Source of the DNA: Gordius sp. MW1
Taxonomy: Eukaryota; Nematomorpha; Gordioida; Gordea; Gordiidae
Length of the DNA stretch: 64,000 nucleotides
NCBI GenBank assembly: GCA_964036665.1
Contig: OZ038531.1
Coordinates: 15,810,168-15,874,167, forward strand
Reading direction: 5' to 3'
Position numbers and translations under genes: made by a program. A model generated the notes under the pieces. The model was not told the DNA's origin. It ran no database searches and was given only the letters and a program-made list of their open reading frames with translations. Positions 45,601 through 55,026 of this stretch are shown in pieces (position 1 is the stretch's first letter; each line of letters begins with the position of its first letter).

Positions 45601-48001
45601 AGGGTTTGTTTAAATATGTTTCTTCCATTTTGATCGGGTAAGGGTCATGTCCACATAACATGAGGTCGTCTTCTTCTATGCCCCGGCGCCTCCATGGCAA
45701 ATCTTTTTTAATTTAAATCATTCGCGTTCCTTCTCAATATTTGACCATACCCGTCAGCCGATATTCATCTATCATGTCCGCCTATGATTAATATCTATTT
45801 TTGCCGTGAAGTAGGCATTTGTTCTATGCTCGAGCTTTGTTTACTCAAACTTAAGCGAATCATCTCTCCCCTCAGCTTGCTATTTTATTTTCCTTGCCCG
45901 GTTTTTGTAAGTTTTGCTCTGCAGCCATATTAGCATTTTCTCGTCGCACATTACACAGGGTATACTTCGCCATTTGAGCCATCCTCTTAATACCTAATAA
46001 TATTGTTGTAAAAGCCATCTTTTGATATATTATCTTTATCAAATAAGAATAATATAGCCTCATATAGGAAGGCTTGGGTGGAAAAGAATTAAACATGCTC
46101 ATGTATGTGTATATCGCAAAAAAGGTCATGGTTAGATATCTTAAGAACAAATAACCTTAAATAAGGCAATTCCTAGAGAGAACGTGACTTTAAAACTATT
46201 CAGGGGCGATTTGGCATAATTATGCTATGTCTTGAACATATCAGCCTTTCATAAAACTTTATTTAGTCAGATCCCCAAATAATGGGAGAATATTGTTCAT
46301 CACATAAGTGAAACAACTTTACGATTCGAAATTGATTTAGATGGTTTTAACTATTTAGTGTTTAAATGGTGATCTCAACCTTAAGATTAGGGGTTATATA
46401 TAAAGAATGTGAATAGTACACGGGTAAAAATTAATAAATAATCTATTCAATAACATTACATATTAAAATTTATAAAAATTCATGTTAAAAATAAAAAAGT
46501 GACATCAATGGCTTCTTACCGTTAAACGATTTAACATAGAAATCAATTACCCCAAAGTTATTTGTGAGGTGATTTATATTACCTAGCAAAGTCCGGCAAA
46601 ATGTTTTTTCCACCTTTTATTTTAACCATATTAATTAGATTAATAAACATTTTCCCTGAAATCTGATGTTTGTATTTAACCGGAAGTTATAGCCAGTACC
46701 TGACAGTTTTACCAGTTTCTACATTTTCCTTCAAAATCTATTTCATATAGCAAATTTTAAAATGCAATTGTTGAACCTTGTTGATTACAAAAAATTATTT
46801 AATTAAGGAATTTCAGCTACATTTTGTGGTTGCAAAGCGAATTCACCATAGCACGGATAAGGTATTATTGTCAGGTCAGAGACCGTGTTTAACGTCTCAA
46901 CCTTATTTATCAAATATTAGGATTAACTCTAATTTGTTGTTATAAATAATTTTTTTAAATTTTTGTGTTGATCGAATTTTTTTATATAATAAAATTCATT
47001 ATGGCATTTTTTGCCCTTGTTTTGCCACCATAGTTAAACGCTATGTTGGAGGAGATGAAAAGGGACTCGGAGTCATTGAAGGTTGAATTAGCTAGTAGGA
47101 GGCAAAGTTTAAAAACGTTAGAGGAGGTTTTATCCTCAGCTCGAAAGCGGGAAGCGCAATTGCAAACTGCAAATTCAAAAGCCGAAGCCAAGATAGAAAG
47201 GCTAAAGAAGGACCTCTCCGAATTAAAGGCCAAAATGTATGTGATACGTGCTATAAAATTTCAATGAAGTGCAAATATATAAATTAATAATTTAACCCTT
47301 ATCTTTTTAATCATGAAGTTCTTAAATTGTGTTATTATGATTAGAAATGTATTTAAGTGAAATGTTGTAATATAAAGAATGGCAAGAAATTGTATTGAAT
47401 GATTTGATATTTAAATAAGGGCCCTTCTTTGTTTAAAATCATCGTAGTTAATTTTGATAAAACCAGGACGATTGCAGCCTACTGTCAATTTTGTAATTCA
47501 CCTAACGCTTCTGATTACTTTTTACAGTAGGAGTTCTCAATCGCCTTCTACCGATAGTGGACCATCAAATTACAAGGTAACAGTCGATTCCGGAATAACA
47601 ACTTCATATGATCAGGTCACAGGACTCCAAAGGAAATACAATAACCCCAGAGTCGAGAGGTGTCATTTTGTTTATATTTTTTTTTGATTTTATAATTATT
47701 TCGCAACATATATAACTAATTGTGTTGTCGACCAAAATTATGGAAATATGACTTGAGCTAGATAGTTTTACGTATCTTTGTCAAGACAAACGCGATTATA
47801 TCGTATATGTATTAAAAACTTTGCTTAGATTTCTATTTTAACATAAATTCTACCAATCTTATATGCAGCGGAACCCAAACCTTAAATTTGAGAAAAGTTC
47901 CTCTGCAGCCTACAGCCCCAACGTCTGATCTATGGTGGCAAACCAGAAGATTGGGGACTCCTTCGTCTCCCGAAAATTCTACTTCAAACTCTGAACGATA
48001 A
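21643..48001 (+). CDS. CEP135: CEP135 centriolar coiled-coil protein, 22 exons
   Basis: Exons: 21643-21843, 21879-22035, 22064-22204, 22241-22368, 22478-22576, 22619-22946, 24258-24439, 37731-37863, 38499-38636, 38976-39133, 39485-39691, 40521-40688, 41396-41557, 41869-42077, 42527-42710, 43819-44034, 44405-44515, 44689-44795, 45197-45485, 47034-47236, 47528-47659, 47869-48001. Each intron is GT-AG and phases match, giving 1261 residues (human CEP135 is about 1140). The N-terminus (YLKTRNHLDTMGF...LSLVQSLLHELL) matches the conserved start of CEP135/TSGA10 proteins; LKAVIQTPGGNK matches its VVQTPGGKK motif; GDLEKDRDHYREEYQ and the Gln/Glu/Lys-rich rest are heptad coiled coil. CEP135 builds the centriole cartwheel-microtubule link. 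The Ser/Pro-rich tail resembles the vertebrate tail only in composition. The start could be Met1, Met5 or Met10. The exon 2/3 junction has an alternative (64-nt intron). Confidence 0.9.
23149..23284. mobile_element. Old CGTAGCC-family MITE copy in CEP135 intron 6
   Basis: It starts GGACATAGCC and ends GGCTATGCCC, with the internal AAAATTATGGCTAAAAT phrase shared with the copy at 61136. Too diverged to define a target duplication. Confidence 0.6.
23664..23837. mobile_element. CGTAGCC-family hAT MITE in CEP135 intron 6
   Basis: Inverted ends CATGGGCGTAGCCAGG and CTGGCTACGCTAATG, flanked by perfect 8-bp repeats CCCAGTTT (23656-23663 and 23838-23845). No coding content; G- and C-runs inside. Confidence 0.85.
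24542..24660. repeat. Two-copy 60-bp tandem repeat in CEP135 intron 7
   Basis: TTAATTATAATTT(G/A)TATAAAATTT...AATCACTTAAAATTACAAAG occurs twice in a row. No further function visible. Confidence 0.65.
26351..27123 (+). mobile_element. hAT deletion derivative (TAGAGATGCACCGATACC ends) carrying a BED finger
   Basis: The left end TAGAGATGCACCGATACC and the right end GGTATCGGTGCATCTCTA are perfect inverses, and more TATCGGC repeats lie just inside both. The left flank GTCATAAG and right flank GCTCATAT are similar but not identical, consistent with a mutated 8-bp duplication; the uninterrupted LTR copy (33572-33592) confirms the insertion point. At 773 bp it is too short for a whole transposase. 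Confidence 0.88.
26690..26890 (+). pseudogene. BED-type zinc finger fragment of a hAT transposase
   Basis: The frame reads SYLVVSADENIVICDLCKAK, then a Ser/Asn-rich link, LRKHLKTRH, and EF. This is the BED finger (C-x2-C ... H-x4-H) that binds the ends of hAT elements. The frame drifts into AT-rich codons after about 26900, and the catalytic DDE region is absent. Confidence 0.8.
27140..27160 (-). promoter_or_regulatory. Polypurine tract of gypsy-C
   Basis: On the minus strand an A-run ending AATGAGG lies directly before the 3' LTR start TGTCATATA. This is the usual position of the plus-strand primer. Confidence 0.65.
27551..28021 (-). CDS. gypsy-C ORF3: second zinc-knuckle protein, downstream of integrase
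   Basis: An open frame of 156 codons in the place where env sits in some gypsy elements. The frame opens at TTG; the first ATG is codon 13. Two Cys/His knuckles: CRLCLRYDHESQQC (C-x2-C-x4-H-x4-C) and CYLCNKRDMHEWKEC (C-x2-C-x5-H-x4-C). A basic stretch and an acidic region with likely helices follow (about 95-135). There is no signal peptide or transmembrane segment, so it is not an envelope protein. It may be a displaced nucleocapsid or an RNA-binding accessory protein; that is inference. No homologous family is recognised. Confidence 0.65.
   Translation of the reverse strand: MGVRVLDNIKIQMKCRLCLRYDHESQQCPYWEAVNITGIVCYLCNKRDMHEWKECPRRIRGKRASSKVRKLWIKSQVAREKNIQKCKEVATQTDASEGEVCEAFNRLQIWCETLPDEMKTEAAKGRIDDLIKLLREWKIGGREQEVGRWGFWELKT
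28222..29586 (-). pseudogene. gypsy-C Pol part 2: RNase H and integrase
   Basis: This 454-residue open frame continues part 1 after a single shift; the EKEALAV codons before it are in this frame. It has RNase H TLYTDHKPLVSLF (about 18-30) and KDNYLADTLSR, then an integrase: zinc domain HRGHQG (181-186) with CRNCEAC (211-217), catalytic Asp245 (HVDFGE), Asp298 (VSDGGPAF) and Glu334 (NGQAERMV), spaced DD35E. A basic C-terminal domain ends WRHVDQVRAR. All catalytic residues are kept. Style is that of animal K02A2.6-like gypsy elements. Confidence 0.92.
29589..31892 (-). pseudogene. gypsy-C Pol part 1: protease and reverse transcriptase, with one in-frame stop
   Basis: From ATG 31892 the frame runs 87 codons to TAA (31629-31631), then stays open in the same frame to 29589. 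The first long open frame after the stop lacks an early ATG (it opens at GTG 31607), so the stop is either damage or a read-through site. Numbering from 31607: about 180 unrecognised basic residues, protease motif FVWDTGSAIS (Asp188), RT with KIDFTTAYLQ (Asp422), YYIDDLLIAG (Asp484, Asp485) and SYLGHII, thumb LQSFLGLVNYYNKYIP, and the RNase H start VVDASQEAVGGALLQ. A shift near 29613 separates it from part 2. Confidence 0.9.
32199..32537 (-). CDS. gypsy-C ORF1: small membrane-segment / double zinc-knuckle protein
   Basis: 112 residues from an ATG at 32537. Residues about 21-37 (YIDYLFFLLCGILIG) form a hydrophobic stretch long enough for one membrane pass. Two perfect CCHC knuckles follow: CYTCNSSDHLQRNC (about 48-61) and CVNCGIMGHYAEAC (about 89-102). 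Position next to the primer site and the knuckles say this is what remains of, or replaces, Gag; nucleocapsid knuckles bind element RNA. No matrix or capsid-like region precedes them, which is unusual. Whether the hydrophobic segment is meaningful is unknown. Confidence 0.7.
   Translation of the reverse strand: MFDKNNFKLYLKHVMSNLFEYIDYLFFLLCGILIGRLMQKFRNKMRCYTCNSSDHLQRNCRYLNKPMADKVGLNHSIPNKTKFFTPRCVNCGIMGHYAEACKNKVVFPKYKD
32745..32770 (-). promoter_or_regulatory. Primer-binding site of gypsy-C
   Basis: On the minus strand, directly inside the 5' LTR end (GTGACA), the sequence is TTGGTGCCCCGGAGATTGAC. The TGG start and location fit a tRNA primer site. Confidence 0.75.
32771..33592 (-). repeat. 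5' LTR of gypsy-C
   Basis: 822 bp. It shares nearly identical sequence with 25492-26350 but has fewer copies of an internal unit of about 54 bp (CGGAGCCATCACTTCCGAGA...): two here against three in the other LTR. Confidence 0.93.
33975..34159 (+). pseudogene. TTF-type zinc finger remnant of a hAT/ZMYM-like transposase
   Basis: The frame reads KPSYKFMILWTSKYKWL, then FDEALGGALCSVCSLY, resembling the W...yPWL.yde...ga.C..C start of TTF zinc fingers in hAT-like transposases. It ends in a stop two residues later, with no DDE catalytic domain nearby. Confidence 0.45.
34362..37170 (-). pseudogene. RTE copy 2 coding remnant
   Basis: Minus-strand pieces in several frames: N-terminal segment (about 37131-36930), endonuclease parts with DQGGLLTVLSAYAPQI and a GADFNAH segment (36725-36480), linker with ERRVFPERRKVYEPRIRY (36297-35998), RT NYRGIKLTCHSLKLME and DPIFALRQMMDKYGE (35489-35130), C-terminal LLYGSETWALN and LRWYGHILRRD (34612-34400). 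The endonuclease start is scrambled (RITCGNVEGE in place of RITCWNVGTLTG). Confidence 0.87.
37359..37560. mobile_element. GTCGAC-end MITE, copy 1 (intron 7)
   Basis: About 200 bp with imperfect inverted ends (left GGATTTTGTTTCGTCGACC; right GATCGATTAAACAAAACCC). Shares internal AACAGACCAAA with copies 2 and 3. Confidence 0.65.
38073..38270. mobile_element. GTCGAC-end MITE, copy 2 (intron 8)
   Basis: Left end AGGTTTTGTCTGGGCGACC and right end GTCGACTAAACAAAGCCCAG are inverted. Same family as copies 1 and 3; no clear target duplication. Confidence 0.7.
39863..40036. mobile_element. GTCGAC-end MITE, copy 3 (intron 11)
   Basis: Left GCGTTTTGTTTGGTCGAC and right GTCGACCGAACAAAACTCAG form a good inverted repeat, extended by TTGTAAAAG / CTTACAAAA. 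Confidence 0.72.
45555..46010 (-). mobile_element. Old RTE 3' fragment in CEP135 intron 19
   Basis: The stretch starts with a TTC-rich tail and TTCGGTCCCACAG...GGGTTTGTTT, matching the RTE 3' UTR at 15231 and 24717, and runs in the same minus orientation with deletions (the region coding MCDKKMP-like RT C-terminus is near 45940-45980). Confidence 0.75.
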
Positions 48002-48126
48002 ATTTATATTAGCTCGATTTCTAATTTATTACCAACGTATTAATGACAATTTTTTAGCTTGTGTACGTGTAAATTTTTTTTGATAAAAAATGCTTTATTA
48101 TATAGAAATATCAAATATATAATAAC

Positions 48127-48132
48127 AATAAA
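48127..48132 (+). terminator. Probable CEP135 polyadenylation signal
   Basis: AATAAA about 125 bp after the stop codon, followed by a second AATAAAG. The choice among nearby AT-rich sites is uncertain. Confidence 0.4.
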
Positions 48133-48235
48133 TAAAGTACACAAGAACGAAAATAATTATAAATAAAATGATTAAAAGGCAATATCCGTTTCTTCGCATT
48201 TAAGAATGGGCATTGAATCCATCGGGGAATAATAA

Positions 48236-48500
48236 TTAGATTTAGCGATGGCAAAGGCGATCGATTGTCTTAGTGGAAATTATTCGAAATTTTTGAAGGA
48301 GGTGAGCGTTTATTAAGTTCTTTGAAAAAAATTAAAGCGCTCTTCCCAAACGTCCCTGAGCATGACAGGAGTAAAAATATACTGATAAAGCTAAATATTT
48401 TAAGGACTTGCGATGCTCTGCCGATCCTAGGAGGTCGTGAGTATCGTTCAATACAGGTGTATGGGACAAGTGACGTACCGTCAGGACGCATCCGCCCTTA
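48236..48500 (-). pseudogene. Fragment of a REL-type LINE C-terminus
   Basis: The minus-strand frame MRPDGTSLVPYTC, then SCSGTFGKSALIFFKELNKR, matches the end of the element at 58866-59130 (RMRPDGSTLVPW, SCSGSYGKMALALFKEIGRR). It is an independent, strongly truncated copy just downstream of CEP135. Confidence 0.75.
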
Positions 48501-48780
48501 AATATTTATGCAAGATTTTAATGCTATTAAAGGTTGTAGGTTAAATATATATTTATACATGTGCATTGCTTTGATTTGAATGGTTATCATAAATTTTCAA
48601 TCTTCTTCATACCGTTTTTCATTTTTTTAAATTGCTATCTATTTTTAACATGTAAATTAATATGAAAAAAGTTTAAAAAAATTATATCAATTTATTTAAT
48701 ATTAGACTTTGAACTAAAATTTAATTCAGACTTCTTTTTTATCGTATTATAAAGTATAAGTCATCTTTAAATCTTTCTTT

Positions 48781-49680
48781 ATCGTCATGCCCACCCTTTT
48801 TCACTTCTTCCTATATCCGGCACTTCCATCCAACCTTTCAGTTTATGACCTTGCCATATGGATTTTCATCTATCATGTCCGCCATTGGTTCAATATCCAT
48901 TTTTGCTGTGAAATAGGCGTGTGTCCTATGCTCGAGCTTTGTTCCCGGCTCTAGCGTATCAGCTATATCCATTCAGCTTGCAACTTCTTTCCCTTCACCG
49001 GTCGATATCTTTGTAAGATTTGCTCTCCAGACATATTAGCATTTTCTTATCGCACATTACACCGGATATATTTCACTATTTAAGTCATATTTGAACCGTG
49101 CATTGACTTCTTTTACTCAACCTCCATCTTAATTTTGCATCGAGCCGAGGTATATAAACCTTTCTCCTTTTGGATACTTCAAATCGTCATCAGCCGTTGG
49201 GGTGCCTGTCTCCATGTATTCCGTTTCGTATCTTCGTCGTTTACAAAATTCATAATTTCCTCAGAACCTAATATTCACCCCATTCTTGGTTTAAATAAGG
49301 TTTGATCCTCCTTGCTTTTCATCACTTTAAGCCTGATAACAGTTTTTCTCGTTTATTTGGCCGATTTGTACATTGGCCTGTAGCCGCCATTTGGTCTGCT
49401 AGCCATCCCAGTTTAAGCAACATTCTTCGATCAACGCCATTCTTTGCAGCTCCCTGATATCCCTGATAATCCTTCGACTTTTTTGATTTATGACAGCCTC
49501 AATATAGACTTTTTTAGCCGATTGATTCCACCATCATAGTAGGCTTGCCTTTTTCCCCATTCCTGGTTTAAAGAAGGTCTACTCAGGGTACCAAATAGTT
49601 TGTTCGAGGTTAATATACCCTTCTAAATTCATAACACTTGACGATGTTGCCTGACGATCTTCTCCCCATGTTATAATCAT
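48781..49680 (-). mobile_element. Heavily decayed RTE fragment
   Basis: Scattered blocks match RTE copy 1 in the same order with deletions, e.g. ATCATGTCCGCCATTGGTT, then TCGAGCCGAGGTATATAAACC, then the linker region (GATTTATGACAGCC, ATTGATTCCACCA). No usable frame remains. Confidence 0.7.
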
Positions 49681-49983
49681 AGACTAGATAGACTGCTCAA
49701 GCCATATGTTCCATATGGTAAATTATGTGTCAACTCCAGTTTGAAGACAACAACTAAAGATCTGTAACCATTAAGGTCACAAATTTTTTACTTGATCTTG
49801 TTTTCAATCAAATAAGTAGGAAAAAGGGGACTGACATCAAGAATTATTATATTTTTGAAAATGTTTTTTCTCATTTTATAAATAAAATTAAATTTAACTT
49901 CCGTCGAGTGTTGATTTTTCTTGATTAGCTGCGCCTATTAATAAAATTTTAAGTTATTACACATTGGGATCAAATAGACAAAA

Positions 49984-50131
49984 CATGGGTGTAGCAAGCG
50001 GGAGACTGCTCCCCTCTAAATCCAATAATTCTTTAAAATTTAATATATTTATGGGTAAAATTTCAAAAAATTATTATTTTGCCCCTCCCTAAATTATTTC
50101 CCCCTCTAGTTCGAACCTGGCTACGCCCATG
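49984..50131. mobile_element. CGTAGCC-family hAT MITE
   Basis: Ends CATGGGTGTAGC and GGCTACGCCCATG; flanks AGACAAAA / ATACAAAA differ at one of 8 positions. Confidence 0.78.
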
Positions 50132-50139
50132 ATACAAAA

Positions 50140-51882
50140 TCTCATATATGTCTTAAAACCCTAAGTTATGAAAAATGATTAATATGTCCAAAATTTATCG
50201 TTAGTATAGAAATGGCAAATTATTAAATTTATTGGATGCAGATGGTTACGGTATAGGTTCAAACTTACTACAGGACTAACATAGCGTATTCTGAGATTTA
50301 CTTTGTAACTCTCCAATTGATGTTTGTTTTAAGTGGTAAAAGTAATTCTTTTAACGGAGATTTTAAAGTACTTTTAACACCATCCGTCGGTAGGAATTGC
50401 GAATTGACGCAATAAAATGGTGAATTAACCGTGTTTATACTCGAAACTAGAATAAGATATGATATAAAATGTGTAAACACTTAGATGTCAAAGTTGCTAA
50501 AAAAATTTATATATTATGAAAATGAATATTACCTTTATAAGATGCCAATTCATGGAGCATTACCAAATCATTTTTCGGTAGTTAGGTGATTTTGTCCCTA
50601 TGCTATACACATGGTAATTAGTTTCATTGATGAACTTTTGTTTTAGCAGAGGAGAATGAGGGAGTTTAGAAACGTTCATCTCATAGAAATTCATTTCTTG
50701 ATCCACTAAAAATATCATAAGTCATTTTTATTATTTAAATTGCTAATTATTTTAAATTGTTAAAATGTAGCTGTAAAAAGGTGTTAATTTAGTTTAACAA
50801 GTGATTTTAAAATTATTTAAGAGGTGTAATTAAATTTTCTAAATCGTTTATATTGTCATTTAGATAATTTATTACTACTTGAAATCATGGTAGCATAAAT
50901 GGCGCAACAAGATAATAGAAGAATATAATATCGAATCTAAACATTTTTAATTAAATAATTAACGTCCTAGCCAAAAGTATTTTAAATTCGATAGGGTGCC
51001 GCATTTTAATAGGGGCTTAATTTATTTATAAAAAGTGCGTTCGTCAGTTTGGGCTATACCATTTGTTTGTTAATAAATTCAAAATAGGATTAAACTATAT
51101 ATAAAAAGTATTTTATCCGTTCACAACATGCAAAACAAAGTATCTTAGATAAAAATAACAACCGTGATATAAAGTACATTTTATTAATTATAAAGTTTAA
51201 TTATAACCTATAAATTCACAAACAAGCTTATATGAATCAAAAAAAGATAGAAAAAATTATTTTTAAAAAAGAGTAACCTATATAGCGATTACCAAGATTG
51301 TTATAAATAACATCTTATTATATATTGGATTATTTCTTGATGCCTGAATCAACAAAAAAATTATACTTGTTTTGTTCATTTAGCGAATTGATCAAAGGGC
51401 GACCTGAGATGCATTGTGCTTTGTCTAATTTTATCAAGTTAGTTGAATTCCCACACTGGTAGGCCAAGGCCCATATTTTGCGTAATTTTTCACCTCAACT
51501 TCGATTTTTTCCTTCCGTTACATTGCACCTTAGAGCCAAGAATTTAGAATTCGGTCTTATTAATACTAATCTAACTTACAGATATGTTTCTTTATATTAA
51601 TTTCTCTACCCATATATATATATATTAGGTTCATCCCCTTTTGTGCTTTGATTTTGATCCATTCACACATTTCCTTGGGATGCCAATTTAACCTAAGATT
51701 GCACGTGATGATTCACATTTTAAGTCCTCAGTTGTCCAATTAATTGTTATAAAGAGCTCTGAACCGTGCCGAATCATGCACACTGCCGCTTAGGCTGAAT
51801 CCTTTTATTGTATCACTTGATGATCCGACTCTGGCTTTAACGGTTTTAATACATGCCCTGTATTAACTATATATTAACTTTG
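50140..51882. other. AT-rich stretch without recognisable genes
   Basis: No coding motif, inverted repeat or tandem structure I can support. Confidence 0.5.
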
Positions 51883-51890
51883 GGTGTTAG

Positions 51891-52040
51891 CAGGGGCATA
51901 GCCAGGGGGTGGCAAGGAGGGCTCTTAAACCAAAATTTTTTAAAAATTTAATATGTGTCTAAAATTTCAAAAAACTATTATTTTACCCCTCTTTAAATCA
52001 TTATTGCCCCCCTCTAATTCCAATCCTGGCTACGCCCATG
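51891..52040. mobile_element. CGTAGCC-family hAT MITE, perfect 8-bp duplication
   Basis: Ends CAGGGGCATAGCCAGG and CCTGGCTACGCCCATG, flanked by GGTGTTAG on both sides (51883-51890, 52041-52048). 150 bp, the clearest copy of the family. Confidence 0.9.
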
Positions 52041-52432
52041 GGTGTTAGGTTATCTCATAACAACATAGGGATTTTATAACATCCTCCTTTCCTTGTGATC
52101 AATATAACACGTGTGAGGACCTTATGTTTATTACTTCCATAAGTCGCCTAAGACGGGATATTGCATTCAAGATCGATCTATTTGGCATGAACTCAAATTG
52201 TCGTGTTTCTATTGAGAATGAGATTATTTTTAGGGATTTAGTTTTACAACATTTATCCATACCTTCATTACGCGACTCGCGAGTTATATCCGCTGTTGTC
52301 CTTTCGTTTAATAGATTGGTATAGCATATTCCCGTTCGCAGGTGTTTGTTAAGTGCAAGTATATGGACCCTAAAGTCTCTAGCATAAAACCTTCCATAGG
52401 AGTATCATTAAATCCATTTCATTACCCGTAGA

Positions 52433-52592
52433 GATGAACGTAGCCATGATTGGATGTAGAGGGAAAACTATTTAGGGAGGGGCAAAACGATAGTTTAAGT
52501 TATTTTTGCCATGATTATATCAAATTTAAAAGAATTTTTACGTTAAAAGGGGGGCAGCCGCTCCTCTCTGCCACTCCTTGGCTACGCCCATG
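52433..52592. mobile_element. CGTAGCC-family MITE, diverged
   Basis: Ends GATGAACGTAGCCATG and TTGGCTACGCCCATG; the flanks ACCCGTAG / CCCGTGGT are only loosely alike. Confidence 0.65.
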
Positions 52593-53264
52593 CCCGTGGT
52601 CATATATTTAACCGACAGGTCAACGTCTTCTCTTGCGTCTTCTAGGTCTGGGCCTATTCTTCTCCACCGGTTAAATGATATAGAGTTAGAGAGTTGTCTT
52701 CATTTTTACCACATTTTTTTATCTCTTGCCCTACCACCATGGCCCATTATCAGCCAAATGCCCTTCATCTGGTAAGCAGGCCCCTCCCAAATATAATATG
52801 TCCTCCTACAGCACTAGAAATTGAAATCTAATAATAAAACTCGGGCCTGCGGCCCTCGTGGGAAGGGGGAGAAGGGAAGGGAAGAGGGGAAGGGAAGGGG
52901 GGACGACTCATCTGTACTTCGTATAAATGTATCATATTTGCTATGCAATTTATGGGCGAGAAAGGTGGGAAGGGGCGAGAATGCCTATAGGGGGGTATTA
53001 AATGCCTAATGATTTATTAATTATTTATACAAATTTTCCATTATAGGCAAAATGTAATAAAGGCAAAATATAATATAGGCAAGGGTTAGGGTTAGATTTA
53101 GTGTTTGCATCTAGTTGCGTATTACATTAGTTTTTATGGCCTTTAGTGATTATGGGTCTAACAAACATTATATTATAAAACAACACAATGTTAAGAATTT
53201 GCAGAATTTTTGGGAGAAATTTTTTGTTGAATTTGAACAATTTTTAATTAAAAAAATCAAAAAT
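52593..53264. other. Unannotated stretch with a purine tract
   Basis: 52858-52900 is a G/A-only tract (GGGAAGG and GGGAGAAGG units), and 53080-53100 has two TTAGGG-like units. No gene recognised. Confidence 0.5.
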
Positions 53265-54600
53265 TTGGCCAATGGTCACTTTTTCTCTATTGGTCAGTAC
53301 CAACAGATACTCTATAAGTCAATGATAGCCAAAAAAACGGAAAAAAATATTTTGATGCTCACTTTGGCCAATGGTCATTTTTTGCCATTGGTCAGCAGCC
53401 AGCACACGGTAAAAGTAGATATAAATTCACAAGAGTAAAAAAAACGAAAAAAAATTTTCGAATCACATTTTGGCCCAATGGTCATTTTTTTCCATTGGTC
53501 AGCAACCAGGACACGGTAGAAGTGGATATAAATTCATAATAGTCAAAAAAAAACGAAAAAAAAGTTTTCGAATCACATTTTAGCCAATGGTCATTTTATT
53601 CCATTGGTCAGCAGCCAGCGGACGGCCAAAAAGTCATAATAGCAATGGTAGGAACAGGAACAATCATAATAGTCAAAAAAAACGAAAAAAATAATTTCGA
53701 TTCACATTTTGGCCAATGGTCATTTTTTCCATCGGTCAGGAGCCAGCGGACGGCCAAAAAGTCATAATAGCAATGGTAGTAACAGGAACAATCATAATAG
53801 TCAAAAAAAAACGAAAAAATAAACTCGGATTCACATTTTGGCCAATGGTCATTTTTTTCATTGGTCAGCAGCCAACGGACGGCCAAAAAGTCTTATTATC
53901 AATGATAGTAACAAGAACAATCAGCAATTAAAAGTAAACATCTTTTATTTATGTTTATTATATAACATTGGTCAGCAGCCAGCGGACGGCCAAAAAGTCA
54001 TAATAGCAATGGTAGAAACAGGAACAATCATAATAGTCAAAAAAAACGAAAAAAATAATTTCGATTCACATTTTGGCCAATGGTCATTTTTTCCATCGGT
54101 CAGGAGCCAGCGGACGGCCAAAAAGTCATAATAGCAATGGTAGTAACAGGAACAATCATAATAGTCAAAAAAAAACGAAAAAATAAACTCGGATTCACAT
54201 TTTGGCCAATGGTCATTTTTTTCATTGGTCAGCAGCCAACGGACGGCCAAAAAGTCTTATTATCAATGATAGTAACAAGAACAATCATAAGAGTCAAAAA
54301 AAACTCCGGGATTCTAACCCTAAAACTAGTTAAATTGCATAGCAATTAAAAGTAAACATCTTTTATTGATGTTTATTATATAACATTGGTCAGTAGCCAG
54401 CGGACGGCCAAAAAGTCATAATAGCAATGGTAGAAACAGGAACAATCATAATAGTCAAAAAAAACGAAAAAAATAATTTCGATTCACATTTTGGCCAATG
54501 GTCATTTTTTTCATTGGTCAGCAGCCAGCGGACGGCCAAAAATTCTTATTATCAATGATAGTAACAAGAACAATCATAAGAGTCAAAAAAACTCAGGGAT
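53265..54600. repeat. Satellite, 110-129-bp units with CCAATGG/CCATTGG hairpins and a 364-bp higher-order repeat
   Basis: TTGGCCAATGGTCATTTTTT followed by (C/T)CATTGGTCAGCAGCC recurs near 53270, 53365, 53472, 53581, 53710, 53838, 54074, 54202 and 54491. Spacing is about 110 bp at first, then about 129 bp. Each unit pairs CCAATGG with CCATTGG. Two adjacent units plus spacer are repeated 364 bp apart (53608-53886 and 53972-54250 are near identical). Open frames across it are artefacts. Confidence 0.9.
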
Positions 54601-54611
54601 TCTAACCCCAA

Positions 54612-54860
54612 AACTAGTTAAATTGCATAGCAATTAAAAAGTAAACAACTTTTATTTATGTTTATTATATAACTAGTTAAATTGCATAGCATTAAAAGTA
54701 AACAACTTTTATCTATGTTTATTATATAACAAAAACTAGTTAAATTGCACAGCAATTAAAAGTAAACAACTTTTATTTATGTTTATTATATAACTAGTTA
54801 AATTGCATAGCATTAAAAGTAAACAACTTTTATCTATGTTTATTATATAATAGATAATTT
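54612..54860. repeat. Tandem repeat, about 60-bp unit
   Basis: Four units begin AACTAGTTAAATTGCA(T/C)AGCA and end TATGTTTATTATAT. Single related units lie inside the preceding satellite near 53920 and 54325. Confidence 0.85.
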
Positions 54861-54883
54861 AACAAATCTTATATATAATATAA

Positions 54884-55010
54884 CACACCGAGGGAGATAG
54901 AGATGAGGGGTGGGGCACCTCTTATGCATTAATTTAAAAAATAACACAGCGAGGGAGATAGAGATGAGGGGTGGGGCACCTCTTTCTCATGCATTAATTT
55001 AAAAAAGCGA
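54884..55010. repeat. Two-copy repeat before the REL LINE
   Basis: GAGGGAGATAGAGATGAGGGG then TGGGGCACCTCTT...GCATTAATTTAAAAA occurs twice, about 62-65 bp apart. Confidence 0.8.
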
Positions 55011-55026
55011 TAACCTAATATACCCA

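Noticed and set aside
53608..54349. Several 70-97-codon frames repeated in the satellite
   Set aside because: They follow the repeat units and differ between units only as the DNA does; no start context, no homology.
53265..54600. CRISPR-like array
   Set aside because: Repeat units run head to tail without unique spacers, and the sequence is animal; it is a satellite.
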